This document shows, piece by piece, positions 47,715-57,075 of a DNA stretch of 64,000 nt. Position 1 is the first letter of the stretch; each line of letters starts with the position of its first letter. Below the pieces are notes generated by a model that saw only the letters and a program-made list of their open reading frames with translations, did not search any database and had not been told where the DNA came from. The translations under genes were made by a program, and so were the position numbers. This DNA comes from Lachancea thermotolerans CBS 6340 (Eukaryota > Ascomycota > Saccharomycetes > Saccharomycetales > Saccharomycetaceae), in contig NC_013082.1 in NCBI RefSeq assembly GCF_000142805.1, forward strand, positions 1,116,001 to 1,180,000, read 5' to 3'.

Positions 47715-47781
<67 letters not shown>

Positions 47782-48404
47782 CACCATCGCAGTCCCAACC
47801 CCAGATCCAACAGCCCCAGGTTCCAGCTGCAATGGCGGGATACGGTGTCTATGCTCCATCTGCGCCCGCGGCGGCGGCTGCTCAGGCTCCAAAAGATGCT
47901 CCCGCACCCCAGCAATCCCCTCAACAGCAGCCCGTACCAGAGCAACAGCCCAATCGCTCAAGAACTAGGGAGGCTCCTAGAGAGCCAAGGGCCGTGAAGC
48001 AGCAGCCTCCAAAGCCCGAACCTCGGAAAGTGGAGATCCCCACCGAAGACTTCGACTTCCAGTCCAACAATTCTAAGCTTGAGAGAGGCCATGACTCCAC
48101 TGGCTCGGAAGCAGAGCATCAAGAGAAGCCTGAATCAGACGAGACCTTTTACAACAAGACTTCCTCGTTCTTCGATACCATATCCACATCTACCGAAACG
48201 AACACTAACATGAGATGGCAAGAGGAGCGCCAGCTCAACATGGACACATTCGGGCAGGCTAGTGTGGGTAACAGGCGTGGTCGCGGGGGGTTCCGCGGAC
48301 GTGGCGGCCGTGGTGGTCGTGGTGGTCGTGGTGGTCGTGGTGGTTCAAGAAGGAACGATGGATTTAGCCGTAGCGGTCCAACTAAAGAAAGAATTGAATT
48401 CTAG
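47418..48404 (+). CDS. SCD6: LSm14-family translation repressor Scd6
   Basis: RGG-box protein that represses translation by binding eIF4G and promotes decapping in P-bodies. The product has 328 residues. The LSm14 domain (about 1-85) begins [23 protein letters not shown]. It is followed by a run of 25 glutamines encoded by mixed CAG/CAA codons (47706-47780), a Pro/Gln-rich linker, an FDF box ([14 protein letters not shown]) and a C-terminal RGG region of tandem RGG units (about 285-315). The Q tract is much longer than I remember in S. cerevisiae Scd6. Convergent with NAT3 with only 61 bp between the stops. Confidence 0.95.
47706..47780 (+). repeat. CAG/CAA repeat encoding 25 glutamines in SCD6
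   Basis: Twenty-five Gln codons. The first half is mostly CAG with single CAA interruptions and the last ten are pure CAA. The mixed code limits hairpin-driven slippage and suggests selection for the protein tract. Confidence 0.95.
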
Positions 48405-48465
48405 TTGTGTTCAGTACTCAACCTTTTGTAGATACATAAGTGTTTGTCCTTAAAATCGGTATTGA

Positions 48466-49056
48466 TTAGAAACGTACCTCGTGTGGGAAGCAGCGGTGCT
48501 TTCTGCCATCTTTCCTTATGCTGCGCCCACCATCTCGCGCCATAGCCTTACGCATATCAAATGCATCTTTGTCGTCATGAATTTTGTTCAAGCCTGTTGG
48601 GTACGAATCAGCAGATGAATTGTAATAACCAACCACCCTTCGGAAAACAGAGTATCCTAGCTTCTCGTAAAGCTTAAGAGCAAGGCCGTTATCGCATTTC
48701 ACAAATAAGTCGATGAAGTTGACGTTGTGTGGCTGGTTGTCAGTGATAGTCTCTAATGCACTACAGAGACCAGATGCTAGGGCAATACGGCGGAACTCAG
48801 GAGCTATTGTGACTGCTGTTATATGAGAATGCCATTCTGGCCCCTTTCCTTCTGTCTTGGCCATCATGTATCCTGAAATTTCATGCTGCCCGCCAGCCTT
48901 GGGCTTGGTAACTTCCTGGCTCTCGAAGAATAGCTCCGGCCACACTATTAGGTATTCCAGATAAAACTCCAAGGGGAAGTTTTCTGTCAGTACATCTAGG
49001 TTGACATGGTTCAGGCTCAGTAGATCTGTGGCCTCGAAGGGCTGGACAGTAGTCAT
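48466..49056 (-). CDS. NAT3: NatB N-terminal acetyltransferase catalytic subunit
   Basis: Catalytic subunit of NatB, which with Mdm20 acetylates N-termini starting Met-Asp, Met-Glu, Met-Asn or Met-Gln. The product has 196 residues (195 in S. cerevisiae). It has the GNAT fold with N-terminal FEATDLLSLNHVNLD.LTENF, the substrate-binding EYLIVWPEL, the acetyl-CoA-binding pattern VTIAPEFRRIALASGL and FVKCDNGLALKLYEKLGYSVFRRV. The C-terminus RKDGRKHRCFPHEVRF is the conserved NatB end. YPR131C in S. cerevisiae. Confidence 0.96.
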   Translation of the reverse strand: MTTVQPFEATDLLSLNHVNLDVLTENFPLEFYLEYLIVWPELFFESQEVTKPKAGGQHEISGYMMAKTEGKGPEWHSHITAVTIAPEFRRIALASGLCSALETITDNQPHNVNFIDLFVKCDNGLALKLYEKLGYSVFRRVVGYYNSSADSYPTGLNKIHDDKDAFDMRKAMARDGGRSIRKDGRKHRCFPHEVRF

Positions 49057-49134
49057 TAGGTATTTTAAGTGAAGTGATATTTATATATGTTAAGAGTCGA
49101 TGAGCTACATTAAAACATGGGATACCGTGAAAAG

Positions 49135-50484
49135 TTAGCGACTCTCAAAACACCAAACTTCAAGATCTCCGCCCGCATATGAAGCCGCAATCCGGTTGTC
49201 ACAAACGTCTAAAGCCTTAACCCTCTTGCTCTCAGGAACTGCTTGCCAGGTGTCGCAATTGGAAAGATCGACTGCATATATTCCTGAGTCGCACCCGACA
49301 ACAAGGCCGCAAGCGTGTAGGAAGGCTTTGACGATGGGCTGCGAAAACTGGTCTTGCGCGATAGTAGTTGCCATGTTTCTGAGAATCTTATCGTAGTAAA
49401 TTTTGGGGTTCGCGTCGCTGAACTGACTCAACTCAGAAAAGTCCGGCATTTCCAGCAAAATGAGTCTCATGAACGGAGTGTGAGACGTTGCAACAGCAAT
49501 CATGGTCCCTTTTTGGACGGGTACAAGATGTTTGTTTGTGCTCGTAGGGTCAGTGGTTTGTTGTAGGTTCAGGAGGCACATCGAACGCGCATTAAACGAA
49601 TGCGCACTGAATTGAGCGCTGTTCATCGCGATTCTGCTCATTTCCACCAGCTCACCGCCCCTCACTCCAAGCACAATAATATGCGAGAAGTCCAGCCTCG
49701 TAAGAAGTAGCAGGGGGCATTTCTGGACAGGCTCCTGAACCAGTTGAAACGAAGTGCATGGCGTAATGAGCTTGAAAGAGTCGTAGAGCTCTGCGGAGGA
49801 GGAGTCTAGATCCAGAGAGTGTAGTTTAACGTGGTTGTCAAGGCCACAGCTGAAGCACAAGAAGCGGGCGCTATCCCCTACTTGAAAGAACTGGATATCG
49901 GTGACGATGCGAGCATGGAGCTGATGTCCGAGCACGCGCTCGAAGCTAGCGTTGTACACGCATATGCTACCATTGAAACCGCAAGTGTAGTAGAACGAGG
50001 ATCCTGCAAGCACGCCGCACTTTTTCACGACTCCAGATGTGGACTGGAGCTCGCGCAAAACGCGAAGGTCGCGGTCGTAGAAGTTCACCGTCCTTGCAGC
50101 TGTGGAGGCCGAAAGGTAGCCGGCAAGAGGGCCTGCCCCAGCACCGAACTGCAAGTCGATGGTCATTGAAGGTGGTTTTCTCTCGAGCGGCATTGCAGCC
50201 GCGTGCTGCGTGTAGTCCCAGGCGCGCACCCCGAAGCGGGGGTCCAGCTCCGGCATCGCATCGTTGAGTGAATTTTGCGCTAGCTGGTTTGCGAGCGCAC
50301 TCTCGTTGTACTCAACACGCTCTGCAACCAGTGTTTCGAGGGTCTCGTATTCAGCAGCCTCCACTGCCGAGCGCGGCAGCCCGGTCTCCTGCATAAACTG
50401 TGAGAGTGAGGCCTCGTGTGCGTGCTTGGCCAGGTATTGCGCCACGAGGATCTGCGTTAATCGATCCACAGTAGATTGTGTCAT
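49135..50484 (-). CDS. YGR117C-like LisH/WD-repeat-like protein
   Basis: Counterpart of the uncharacterised S. cerevisiae gene YGR117C, by position between SPT6 and RPS23 genes and by length (449 against about 476 residues). A LisH-like dimerisation helix is visible at about residues 5-35 (VDRLTQILVAQYLAKHAHEASLSQF). The rest is rich in beta segments with WD-like strands (CGFNGSICVYNASF, CGLDNHVKLHSLDL, DVCDNRIAASYAGGDLEVWCF), which suggests a degenerate propeller. I know no established function. The first ATG of the frame is at 50484, two codons after a His-Arg; a GTG further upstream was rejected. Confidence 0.8.
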   Translation of the reverse strand: MTQSTVDRLTQILVAQYLAKHAHEASLSQFMQETGLPRSAVEAAEYETLETLVAERVEYNESALANQLAQNSLNDAMPELDPRFGVRAWDYTQHAAAMPLERKPPSMTIDLQFGAGAGPLAGYLSASTAARTVNFYDRDLRVLRELQSTSGVVKKCGVLAGSSFYYTCGFNGSICVYNASFERVLGHQLHARIVTDIQFFQVGDSARFLCFSCGLDNHVKLHSLDLDSSSAELYDSFKLITPCTSFQLVQEPVQKCPLLLLTRLDFSHIIVLGVRGGELVEMSRIAMNSAQFSAHSFNARSMCLLNLQQTTDPTSTNKHLVPVQKGTMIAVATSHTPFMRLILLEMPDFSELSQFSDANPKIYYDKILRNMATTIAQDQFSQPIVKAFLHACGLVVGCDSGIYAVDLSNCDTWQAVPESKRVKALDVCDNRIAASYAGGDLEVWCFESR

Positions 50485-51565
50485 GCGATGTAAGTGATTG
50501 CGTGCCACGATGCAGTCTGCGGTTGAAGACTTGTCGTGGTATGGTCGGCAGATCCATCAAAGCAGGTCCGCGATGAGCTCCAAGGCCCGTCCATATCGAT
50601 CTCATCACGTGCTCTCGCACATCACAGCGATCCAGATGCCGACGCACGACAGCGGGCTTGGCATCCTATTTCTTGCACGTGATCACAAGCACTCTCGTGC
50701 TCGTAGCGGCGCCCTCAGACTTCCGTCACGGCACCTGCACGCGCCAGTCGTGCTGGCATCTGTCTCTGCCGCCTTTTCTCCCCTCGCTCGCGTTCCGTGG
50801 ATATTGGTTCACCACCTCGGCGGCTGATCTTGCGTCTCGAAAAGCTTTGTTCTATTCGTAAACCCTTGGTTTGGCGCGCGCGGTCGAGAACCAGCAAACA
50901 AACCCTCTTTTGACCCTATGAAGCGCACTGCCGCAGACATCTTACCGGTTCTCGTCCAATGCCACCAGTTTGGAATTACTCTTCCGGCGGTATAGACTTT
51001 AACTAGTACAGAAGCTCAGCGCTTGGATCTCCGGCATAATGATTCTGTACGAGACTACACGCACGTGACTGTTTTTCATTGTCATAAGTTCGTGTAATCA
51101 CGTGCTTCGTCATGTTGAGATTTACGTTTGACTGTTCCTGAACCCATGCACCAACTGTACGCCGGCAGAAAATGTTCGGGTGTAACAACTTCGAGACTGT
51201 TGGCAAATTTTGTGCGTCTCTCCACGAGCGGGATGCCCAGACTCAGTGACGCCTCAGAGAGGCCAGCAGGCGCACCCATCGAGCAGTGTTTGGCGAGCGG
51301 GAGCCTAGCCGTGGCGGCCCCCGCCTAGCATCCTCCCCCCCGTCCCGGTGGGGCGTCCGCCTAGCGCACCAATCGTCCCTGCCTGGGTATCGTGCCACTC
51401 GTTTGCCCCGCGCGGGAACCCGGCTCGCGGGAGGCGGGCTGGCGCTGGCAGGTCAGGCTCTGGCCACCGGGAGTGTCGATTCTGATTGTATAGTGAAAAA
51501 AAGAGTTTAACGAAGGTTACTGTCTGAACCTCTATCAGAAACCACATAACAACAATCAAGCAAAG
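50485..51565. other. Divergent promoter region YGR117C-like / RPS23
   Basis: 1.08 kb. CACGTG boxes lie at 50606-50611, 50676-50681, 51062-51067 and 51099-51104. GCACCCATCGAG near 51269 is a partial Rap1-like match. The 250 bp nearest RPS23 are GC-rich with several short inverted repeats. Open frames here have no supported product. Confidence 0.45.
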
Positions 51566-52164
51566 ATGGGTAAGGGTAAGCCAAGAGGTTTGAACGCCGC
51601 TAGAAAGTTGCGTGTCCACAGAAGAAACAAGTATGTTGTTAGTCCAGAGATGATGTTCGACGCGGAACGACAGACGTGGTAATCGGGACACGGGCATGCG
51701 TTCAGCGCATCCTCGTCAGGTCGCCGGCAAGAAGCCAGTCTGGGTCGGTTCGCGACGCGAGGTGCGGATCAGTGTACTAACTCAGTTACAGCCGTTGGGC
51801 CGAACAATCCTACAAGAAGAGATTGCTAGGTACTGCCTTCAAGTCTTCTCCATTCGGTGGTTCCTCTCACGCCAAGGGTATCGTGTTGGAAAAGATCGGT
51901 ATCGAGTCCAAGCAGCCAAACTCTGCTATCAGAAAGTGTGTCAGAGTCCAGCTGATCAAGAACGGTAAGAGAGTCACTGCCTTTGTGCCAAATGACGGTT
52001 GTTTGAACTTCGTCGACGAAAACGACGAAGTCTTGTTGGCCGGTTTCGGTAGAAAGGGTAAGGCTAAGGGTGATATCCCAGGTGTCAGATTCAAGGTCGT
52101 CAAGGTCTCTGGTGTCTCTTTGCTAGCTTTGTGGAAGGAGAAGAAGGAGAAGCCAAGATCCTAA
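51566..52164 (+). CDS. RPS23: 40S ribosomal protein uS12 (spliced gene)
   Basis: Small-subunit ribosomal protein of the decoding centre. Exon 1 (51566-51630) encodes [21 protein letters not shown] plus two bases. Exon 2 (51792-52164) completes Asn and continues [15 protein letters not shown]. The spliced product is 145 residues, identical in length to yeast Rps23. The motif [19 protein letters not shown] contains the conserved Pro that is hydroxylated in eukaryotes. The intron position (in the NNRW codons) is the same as in S. cerevisiae RPS23A/B as I recall. Only one copy lies here, as expected before the genome duplication. Confidence 0.98.
51631..51791 (+). other. Spliceosomal intron in RPS23 (161 nt)
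   Basis: Donor GTATGT at 51631, exact branch TACTAAC at 51775-51781, acceptor TTACAG ending at 51791. An earlier CAG lies only 4 nt after the branch and is presumably too close to be used. The interior is GC-rich and no snoRNA boxes were confirmed. Confidence 0.97.
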
Positions 52165-52435
52165 GCTGCGTGCTCGAGGTCCCACGTTTTACTCCTATTT
52201 TCTATACAAAACCAATCCCCACGGTTACATATTAACAATGTACTCAATATAATTGCACGTTTAAAACGCTTACAGTTTTTTCAGCGGATGCGATGAGCGA
52301 GCACGGACGACCTGCTGCGTTGTTGTCGGATCGGGCCGCAGGCCCTGTATAGGGCATGTTCCTTCTGCTCTTCGACGAGGTAGCCGAACTCCCAAAGACA
52401 ATTATGCACTCTGAACACTACATATCACTCTTGCT

Positions 52436-53539
52436 TTACTTTGTACGCTTGGTCCGCTTTGCAAGCCTGGAGTTTAGCCTCTTGAATGTTTCACTATTGT
52501 TCAACGACGAACCCACGCCCGAGCTCCTCAGATTCGAGGGCATTGAATTCAAATTGCTCACAGGTGCGTACTTGTAGTCCGTTGTTGTTTGAGAGGGAGC
52601 GGCAGCCCTGTTCCTTCTCGCCGCCGCCAGCTCGTATGCAGACTTCCCGCTAACGTCATCCTCAGTTCTTCTCTTCTTGGACTTCTTGCTCTTGGCGCTG
52701 TCCAGCACGGCCTTTTTGCGGTGCTGTTCCACGTCGAAGTCAAGCTTCATCACACGTTTGTCCCTGTAGTTGTCTGAAGCTCCAATAATTGGTCTAGTCC
52801 ACTCTGCCACCATTCTGTCCGCCAGACGCGCAAGTTTGGGCTCCACGCGCTTGGATTTTGTGTAAAAGATGACCACCTTTCCCAGGCCACTTTCTTTCAG
52901 GTGCTCAGTTTTGATAGGTAGAGTCTCTAAGGCTGCAAACAGCGATTTCTGGATCTCGAAAGAAGGTAAGGATCCGTCCGGCAGCGGCTCAAGCCAGATC
53001 CGCACGCTCTGCAGCAAGTTGTTGTCGAGGATCGTGTCAGCGAGGTGCGCTTTAGACAGTGTGCTCACTACCTTGGGCAGCAGCTTGACTTTCTCCATGG
53101 CAACCGCGGATTCATCTTCACCTTCCAGCCTGCGGTTCAGCGTCTCGATGTCCCTTTGAGCCGCGACGTTCATCTCGTCTTTGAGCCTCAGAATTCGCTC
53201 ATCCAGATATTGCTCCAGGTCGTCCTCATCTCTTCTGCTTCTACGCGACTTAGGCTTCTTCAGCAGCCTATCAAGTCGATCCTCAAGCTCTTGGCGTCTT
53301 CTGGTGCTTTGGTCTAGGCCCAGTTCCAGATCGCGGTCGTTGCCTGCATTGATAATGCGCTGGGACTCCAGTCTTTGCTCTGTTGATACTGTGTCCTCTT
53401 CATCTGAGTCTCCCATGTCAATACGCTTCCGCTGTCTTTCTGTCTGTGCTGTGCCGAAATCTTCACTCGCGCCGTCTCGCGAGTCGAATTCGTGCGACTC
53501 TGTGAGGCCAACACTATATTCTGGTTCTTCGCTGCTCAT
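52436..53539 (-). CDS. SPN1: Transcription elongation factor Spn1 (Iws1)
   Basis: Iws1 homologue that binds Spt6 and RNA polymerase II and regulates recruitment of Spt6 and Swi/Snf. The product has 367 residues. An acidic, disordered N-terminus (about 1-130) precedes the conserved TFIIS N-domain-like core (about 145-265: NVAAQRDIETLNRRLEGE, KVKLLPKVVSTLSKAHLADTILDNNLLQ, VRIWLEPLPDGSLP, GKVVIFYTKSKR, EWTRPIIGASDNYRD, given in parts). The C-terminus is basic (RRTEDD, SRLAKRTKRTK). It is YPR133C. Its binding partner SPT6 is 11 kb to the left. Confidence 0.95.
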   Translation of the reverse strand: MSSEEPEYSVGLTESHEFDSRDGASEDFGTAQTERQRKRIDMGDSDEEDTVSTEQRLESQRIINAGNDRDLELGLDQSTRRRQELEDRLDRLLKKPKSRRSRRDEDDLEQYLDERILRLKDEMNVAAQRDIETLNRRLEGEDESAVAMEKVKLLPKVVSTLSKAHLADTILDNNLLQSVRIWLEPLPDGSLPSFEIQKSLFAALETLPIKTEHLKESGLGKVVIFYTKSKRVEPKLARLADRMVAEWTRPIIGASDNYRDKRVMKLDFDVEQHRKKAVLDSAKSKKSKKRRTEDDVSGKSAYELAAARRNRAAAPSQTTTDYKYAPVSNLNSMPSNLRSSGVGSSLNNSETFKRLNSRLAKRTKRTK

Positions 53540-53773
53540 GATCCTCTTTCTTTAAAGCCCTGGGATCCTCAACCTTGCTTGGTCCACGATTTATTGATGG
53601 TTTGCAGGTAGCGCTTTTCGCCTTAAAGTTTGACAAACTTCAATCCCTTCGTACATACGTATTTCTCAGAAAATTTTCAAAATGTTACCTTTAAATATTC
53701 AGCGAGATTCGTCACAAATAGCACATTGATTCGGCTAAGCTCAGCAGATTCAATACCTCTCAACTCCCGTTAA

Positions 53774-53926
53774 ATGTTTGGACTCCCACAACAACCTCCA
53801 AGTGAGGAAGAGAAGAAGATCCACGAGCAGCAGTCTAACCAGACCCTGATCAACGCTGGTTACGCAGCTGTACTGCTTTGGGTGTCGCCTATCGTCTGGC
53901 ACTTCGTCAAGAGACAATGGAAATAA
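53774..53926 (+). CDS. TOM5: TOM complex small subunit Tom5
   Basis: A 50-residue tail-anchored subunit of the mitochondrial outer-membrane translocase that passes preproteins to Tom40. The product starts MFGLPQQ, as S. cerevisiae Tom5 does, then an acidic/charged cytosolic part (PSEEEKKIHEQQSNQ) and one membrane helix around AGYAAVLLWVSPIVWHFV. It ends KRQWK, matching the yeast KKQWK end. Length equals the yeast protein. It lies immediately left of MSS18 and right of SPN1, the position of YPR133W-A. It is easily missed because of its size. Confidence 0.96.
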   Translation: MFGLPQQPPSEEEKKIHEQQSNQTLINAGYAAVLLWVSPIVWHFVKRQWK

Positions 53927-54379
53927 ATTAGCGCCACCTGCGGTATTTAACGAGATCTAACTGTATATATGCATGCTCAATGAAAGATTCAAGTGGAAGA
54001 CGAGCGAGATTCAAAAACCGCAATTTAATCAGATAGCATCAATTTGTGCGAATAGGCGCTTCTTGGCTCCCTTTGCCACTATTGCTCATAAAAAAGTAGT
54101 ACACTGATCCTCTCAGGGACGTTACGAAGTGTAGCCCGGTCCCTGGCACATTTTGCTCAGAGGCGGTCGTTGCGATCTGGCTCGTAGTCGAAGCTGCCAT
54201 TTTAATTGGCTTTTATCTGTCTCTCTTGCATTTTTCGCTCCTTGACAACGTTGATTGACGCTAGAAGTGGGAGGCGTGCTGGCTCTTGTGCTACTTTGAG
54301 CCCTTTTTAGCTATTTGACATCTTCCCCATTCCAGAGAAGCTCTTTATTGCTGTCTGTCCACGGTTGTACGCAGTCTCA
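53927..54379. other. Intergenic region TOM5-MSS18
   Basis: 453 bp. Nothing firmly recognised. A stretch near 54100-54150 contains short complementary segments (CACTGATCC, AGGGACG...GTCCCTGG) that could fold, but it lacks canonical snoRNA boxes. Confidence 0.3.
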
Positions 54380-55219
54380 ATGCCATTACACAAGTTCATC
54401 CAGAACAATTGCATAGTGATGCAACTGAGGCTTGGCTACAAAAGCTTTTCGCCGCCGAATGAGTCCCTTGTTCATATAAAGATAATAAGAGAGCTACAGA
54501 AGCTTGGTAATGTTCTTTATGCATCGTCAAACGCAACCGCCTGGCAACACACTTTGAAGAGAAGCCCGTCCAAGATAGATTTGGTGATTTCGAGTAATGC
54601 ACTAGGAATGCTATCAGCTGTACTACTCAACTTACGAGGGTTTACCATGTATAAGGACATGAGGATCTTACAGCCGCATACAGTGGAAGAGCCTCTTCTG
54701 TCGCTAAATGCGTCAAAGGTTTTGGAAGGCCTTCATAGGTCTGTGAATGCTCAGTGGACGAGGGCTAACCATAGACTTCAATCAGGATCCCGCGAGCTAC
54801 CACCCTTTATTCAAGTAGATCCATGGTTCTTTAGAAGCATACCCGCCAAAGAGGTTATGACTTCAACAAACATACCTATGAGCACCGAGTACAATGCGCC
54901 CTCTGATGGCGACGTTAGGACTCTCAATTTCACTGGCAGCCGGTTCTTCGAATTTGACAGGTGGCAGCCAAATGATCATGATCCCTCATTGCCAGAAAAG
55001 AGCGAAATGAATGACTATTTTGAGTTTGTGGGGCCACAGCTGAATGATAAGAGCGACGTCTTCTTGGAGCCCGTAATATACCCGGATTACGATTCCCTTC
55101 CGATGGGATTGAAAGATTGGCTGGGTGGAATAGCGGAAGAAAATCCTCAAGGCTGGACCCCTGAAGAGACTCGCAAACTTGATTTCATGCTACATGGCTT
55201 TAAAGGTTTCGAGCAATAG
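54380..55219 (+). CDS. MSS18: Mss18-like mitochondrial splicing factor
   Basis: Position between TOM5/SPN1 and CTF4-region genes, and length (279 against 268 residues), identify it as the YPR134W counterpart. In S. cerevisiae Mss18 is a mitochondrial protein needed for splicing intron aI5-beta of COX1. The sequence has a short hydrophobic/basic N-terminus, RTLNFTGSRFFEFDRW in the middle and an acidic C-terminal half ending in FKGFEQ. The N-terminal third (MQLRLGYKSFSPPNESLVHIKIIRE split: LRLGYKSFSPPNE) looks like uS8-family fold sequence, which may betray a ribosomal-protein origin or a mitochondrial ribosomal role. I did not recognise catalytic motifs. The frame's first ATG is 54380. Confidence 0.6.
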   Translation: MPLHKFIQNNCIVMQLRLGYKSFSPPNESLVHIKIIRELQKLGNVLYASSNATAWQHTLKRSPSKIDLVISSNALGMLSAVLLNLRGFTMYKDMRILQPHTVEEPLLSLNASKVLEGLHRSVNAQWTRANHRLQSGSRELPPFIQVDPWFFRSIPAKEVMTSTNIPMSTEYNAPSDGDVRTLNFTGSRFFEFDRWQPNDHDPSLPEKSEMNDYFEFVGPQLNDKSDVFLEPVIYPDYDSLPMGLKDWLGGIAEENPQGWTPEETRKLDFMLHGFKGFEQ

Positions 55220-55244
55220 TTGGTAATGTTAAAAAATGCATGAA

Positions 55245-56906
55245 TTAGGTCGTTAAGTTACATATTTTGCTGACAGTTTTATCGTCCTTTTCAAGGACGT
55301 CATGGAGATAGCACAGGCCGCGTTGCTGGTTGCTCAATATCTCAGCAATCTTGTTGACTCTGCTTTCAACCTCGTCATCAAGTCTCCTATCTTCGGATCT
55401 TCCTGAACTGCTGCTTTGGGCTTTGGAGCCGCCATTTTCACTAATTACAACTAAGGTACTGTCAAGTTGGTCAGAAATGGTTTTCGCTCTTTCTTTTAGA
55501 ACTGACAATCTTGCCCACAATTCGTTGCTCTTGCCAAGTCCGGCTGGATCGTTGCTTCTCTTTAACAGCTTTTCGTATTCTGTCCACATGTTCTCTTCAG
55601 CAACAGACAGTGGGAGCCCCTTACTCTTCAATATAGCCAGGTAAGACCCTAGTTTGAGGATTCTTTGCTGAATCTTAACGTTTCTTGTTTGTGCTTTCAA
55701 AATCCTGGAAGCAGTCTCCAAGTCATGCTTCTGCGTGAGTTGAGTAAGCTTGTCCAGGATTTGATTGAGTATGAGGCGGGCCTGAGCAACGTTATCTCTT
55801 TGTAAATTATTACGCTGATTCAGATCGTCAAACCCCAGTGCTTGGACGGGGATGACACTCGCCGAGGTCTTTTGTAGCAGCGCTTCATCCCAGTCTTCTT
55901 GGGATACATCAGCTGGCTTGTTGTATAGCATAGCTTCGGTTTCATTAACCTTGTTGTAAAAGAATGTTTTCAGTTTACTTCTGGACGACTGAGGATCCCA
56001 CGACTCCTTGCACTTGATGATTTGTTCCTGGATTTGTTGAGGGTAGTTCGACTGTTGCAATAGCTGGATCTGCTGTTGCTGTTGCTGTGGCTGTTGCATT
56101 TGACTTCCAAACATTGGCGCAGAACCTGTAGGTTGCTGTTGGCTGTTTCCGAAAAGGCCTCCAGAACTTGTAGACTGTGTATTGGAATTACCAAATAGGC
56201 CACCGGTTCCGGCACCAGGTTTGTTTCCGAATAGTCCTCCTGATGAATTTGTACTCTGTTGATTGTTGTTACCAAACAATCCTCCCGATGGGTTGGAACC
56301 TTGCTGATTGTTGTTGCCAAACAGCCCTCCTGAAGTATTAGGACCTTGCTGGCTGTTGTTTCCAAATAGTCCTCCTGTTGCGTTTGGGCCTTGCTGGCTC
56401 TTATTGCCGCCGAAGAGCCCGCCCGGAGCGTTTGAGCCCTGTTGATTGTTGTTACCAAATAGCCCGCCCGTTGTGCCCGATTGCTGGCTGTTGCTGTTCC
56501 CGAACAGACCGCCTGATGGGTTTGTGTTTTGCTGGCCTGTATTTCCAAATAAGCCTCCGCTAGCCCCTTGGTTCTGCTGGCTGTTAGCGCCAAACAGGGA
56601 TCCGGGTTTTTGTTGTGCAGCATTGTTTTGACCAAACGAAAACCCACCTCCAGGGTTCGTTACCGCGGGTTTGTTGCCGAAAAGACCACCAGTAGCACCT
56701 GCGGTACTATTCTGCTGCCCAAACAGCCCGCCAGCGCCTTGGTTCGCCTGTGCTGTGTTGTTTTGACCGAACATTGAGCCAGATGCTTGAGCTCCTTGTC
56801 CCGCGTTATTGAAATTCCCTGCCGAACTCATTGGCTTGTTTCCGAAAAGCGATCCAGAACCCGCATTGGCGGTGGAATTGTTGCTAGATTTTCCGAAACC
56901 GAACAT
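55245..56906 (-). CDS. NUP57: FG-nucleoporin Nup57
   Basis: Central-channel nucleoporin that forms the Nsp1-Nup49-Nup57 complex of the nuclear pore. The product has 553 residues (541 in S. cerevisiae). The N-terminal half (about 1-260) contains many GLFG repeats spaced by Asn/Gln/Ser-rich linkers (GGLFGNN.QQ), in near-identical copies, then a Gln-rich patch. The C-terminal half (about 290-553) is the conserved coiled-coil Nup57/Nup54 domain ([47 protein letters not shown]). The start [10 protein letters not shown] (ATG at 56906) agrees with the family. Gene order with COG2 matches YGR119C-YGR120C. It is convergent with MSS18, with 25 bp between stops. Confidence 0.94.
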   Translation of the reverse strand: MFGFGKSSNNSTANAGSGSLFGNKPMSSAGNFNNAGQGAQASGSMFGQNNTAQANQGAGGLFGQQNSTAGATGGLFGNKPAVTNPGGGFSFGQNNAAQQKPGSLFGANSQQNQGASGGLFGNTGQQNTNPSGGLFGNSNSQQSGTTGGLFGNNNQQGSNAPGGLFGGNKSQQGPNATGGLFGNNSQQGPNTSGGLFGNNNQQGSNPSGGLFGNNNQQSTNSSGGLFGNKPGAGTGGLFGNSNTQSTSSGGLFGNSQQQPTGSAPMFGSQMQQPQQQQQQIQLLQQSNYPQQIQEQIIKCKESWDPQSSRSKLKTFFYNKVNETEAMLYNKPADVSQEDWDEALLQKTSASVIPVQALGFDDLNQRNNLQRDNVAQARLILNQILDKLTQLTQKHDLETASRILKAQTRNVKIQQRILKLGSYLAILKSKGLPLSVAEENMWTEYEKLLKRSNDPAGLGKSNELWARLSVLKERAKTISDQLDSTLVVISENGGSKAQSSSSGRSEDRRLDDEVESRVNKIAEILSNQQRGLCYLHDVLEKDDKTVSKICNLTT

Positions 56907-57075
56907 GTACAATCGCTGCTTTTATTTGAATTCAGTACGTATCTATGCCTGCCTGCTCGAAAAGTTTTCAGAGTTCGCGAACTTCAGCCCTTTCGTCACA
57001 AATGATCATTATTCAGTTGTGTTGAGGGCCTCAATTACGATGAGTTACATAGTGTTACCAGGCTCTGGGAGCTGG

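Noticed and set aside
51631-51791. C/D snoRNA in the RPS23 intron (ATGATGT near the 5' end)
   Set aside because: No D box CTGA near the 3' side and no terminal stem.
55970-56647. 225-codon minus-strand frame overlapping the NUP57 GLFG region
   Set aside because: Repetitive composition mirrors the nucleotide repeats of the FG region in another frame; not an independent gene.
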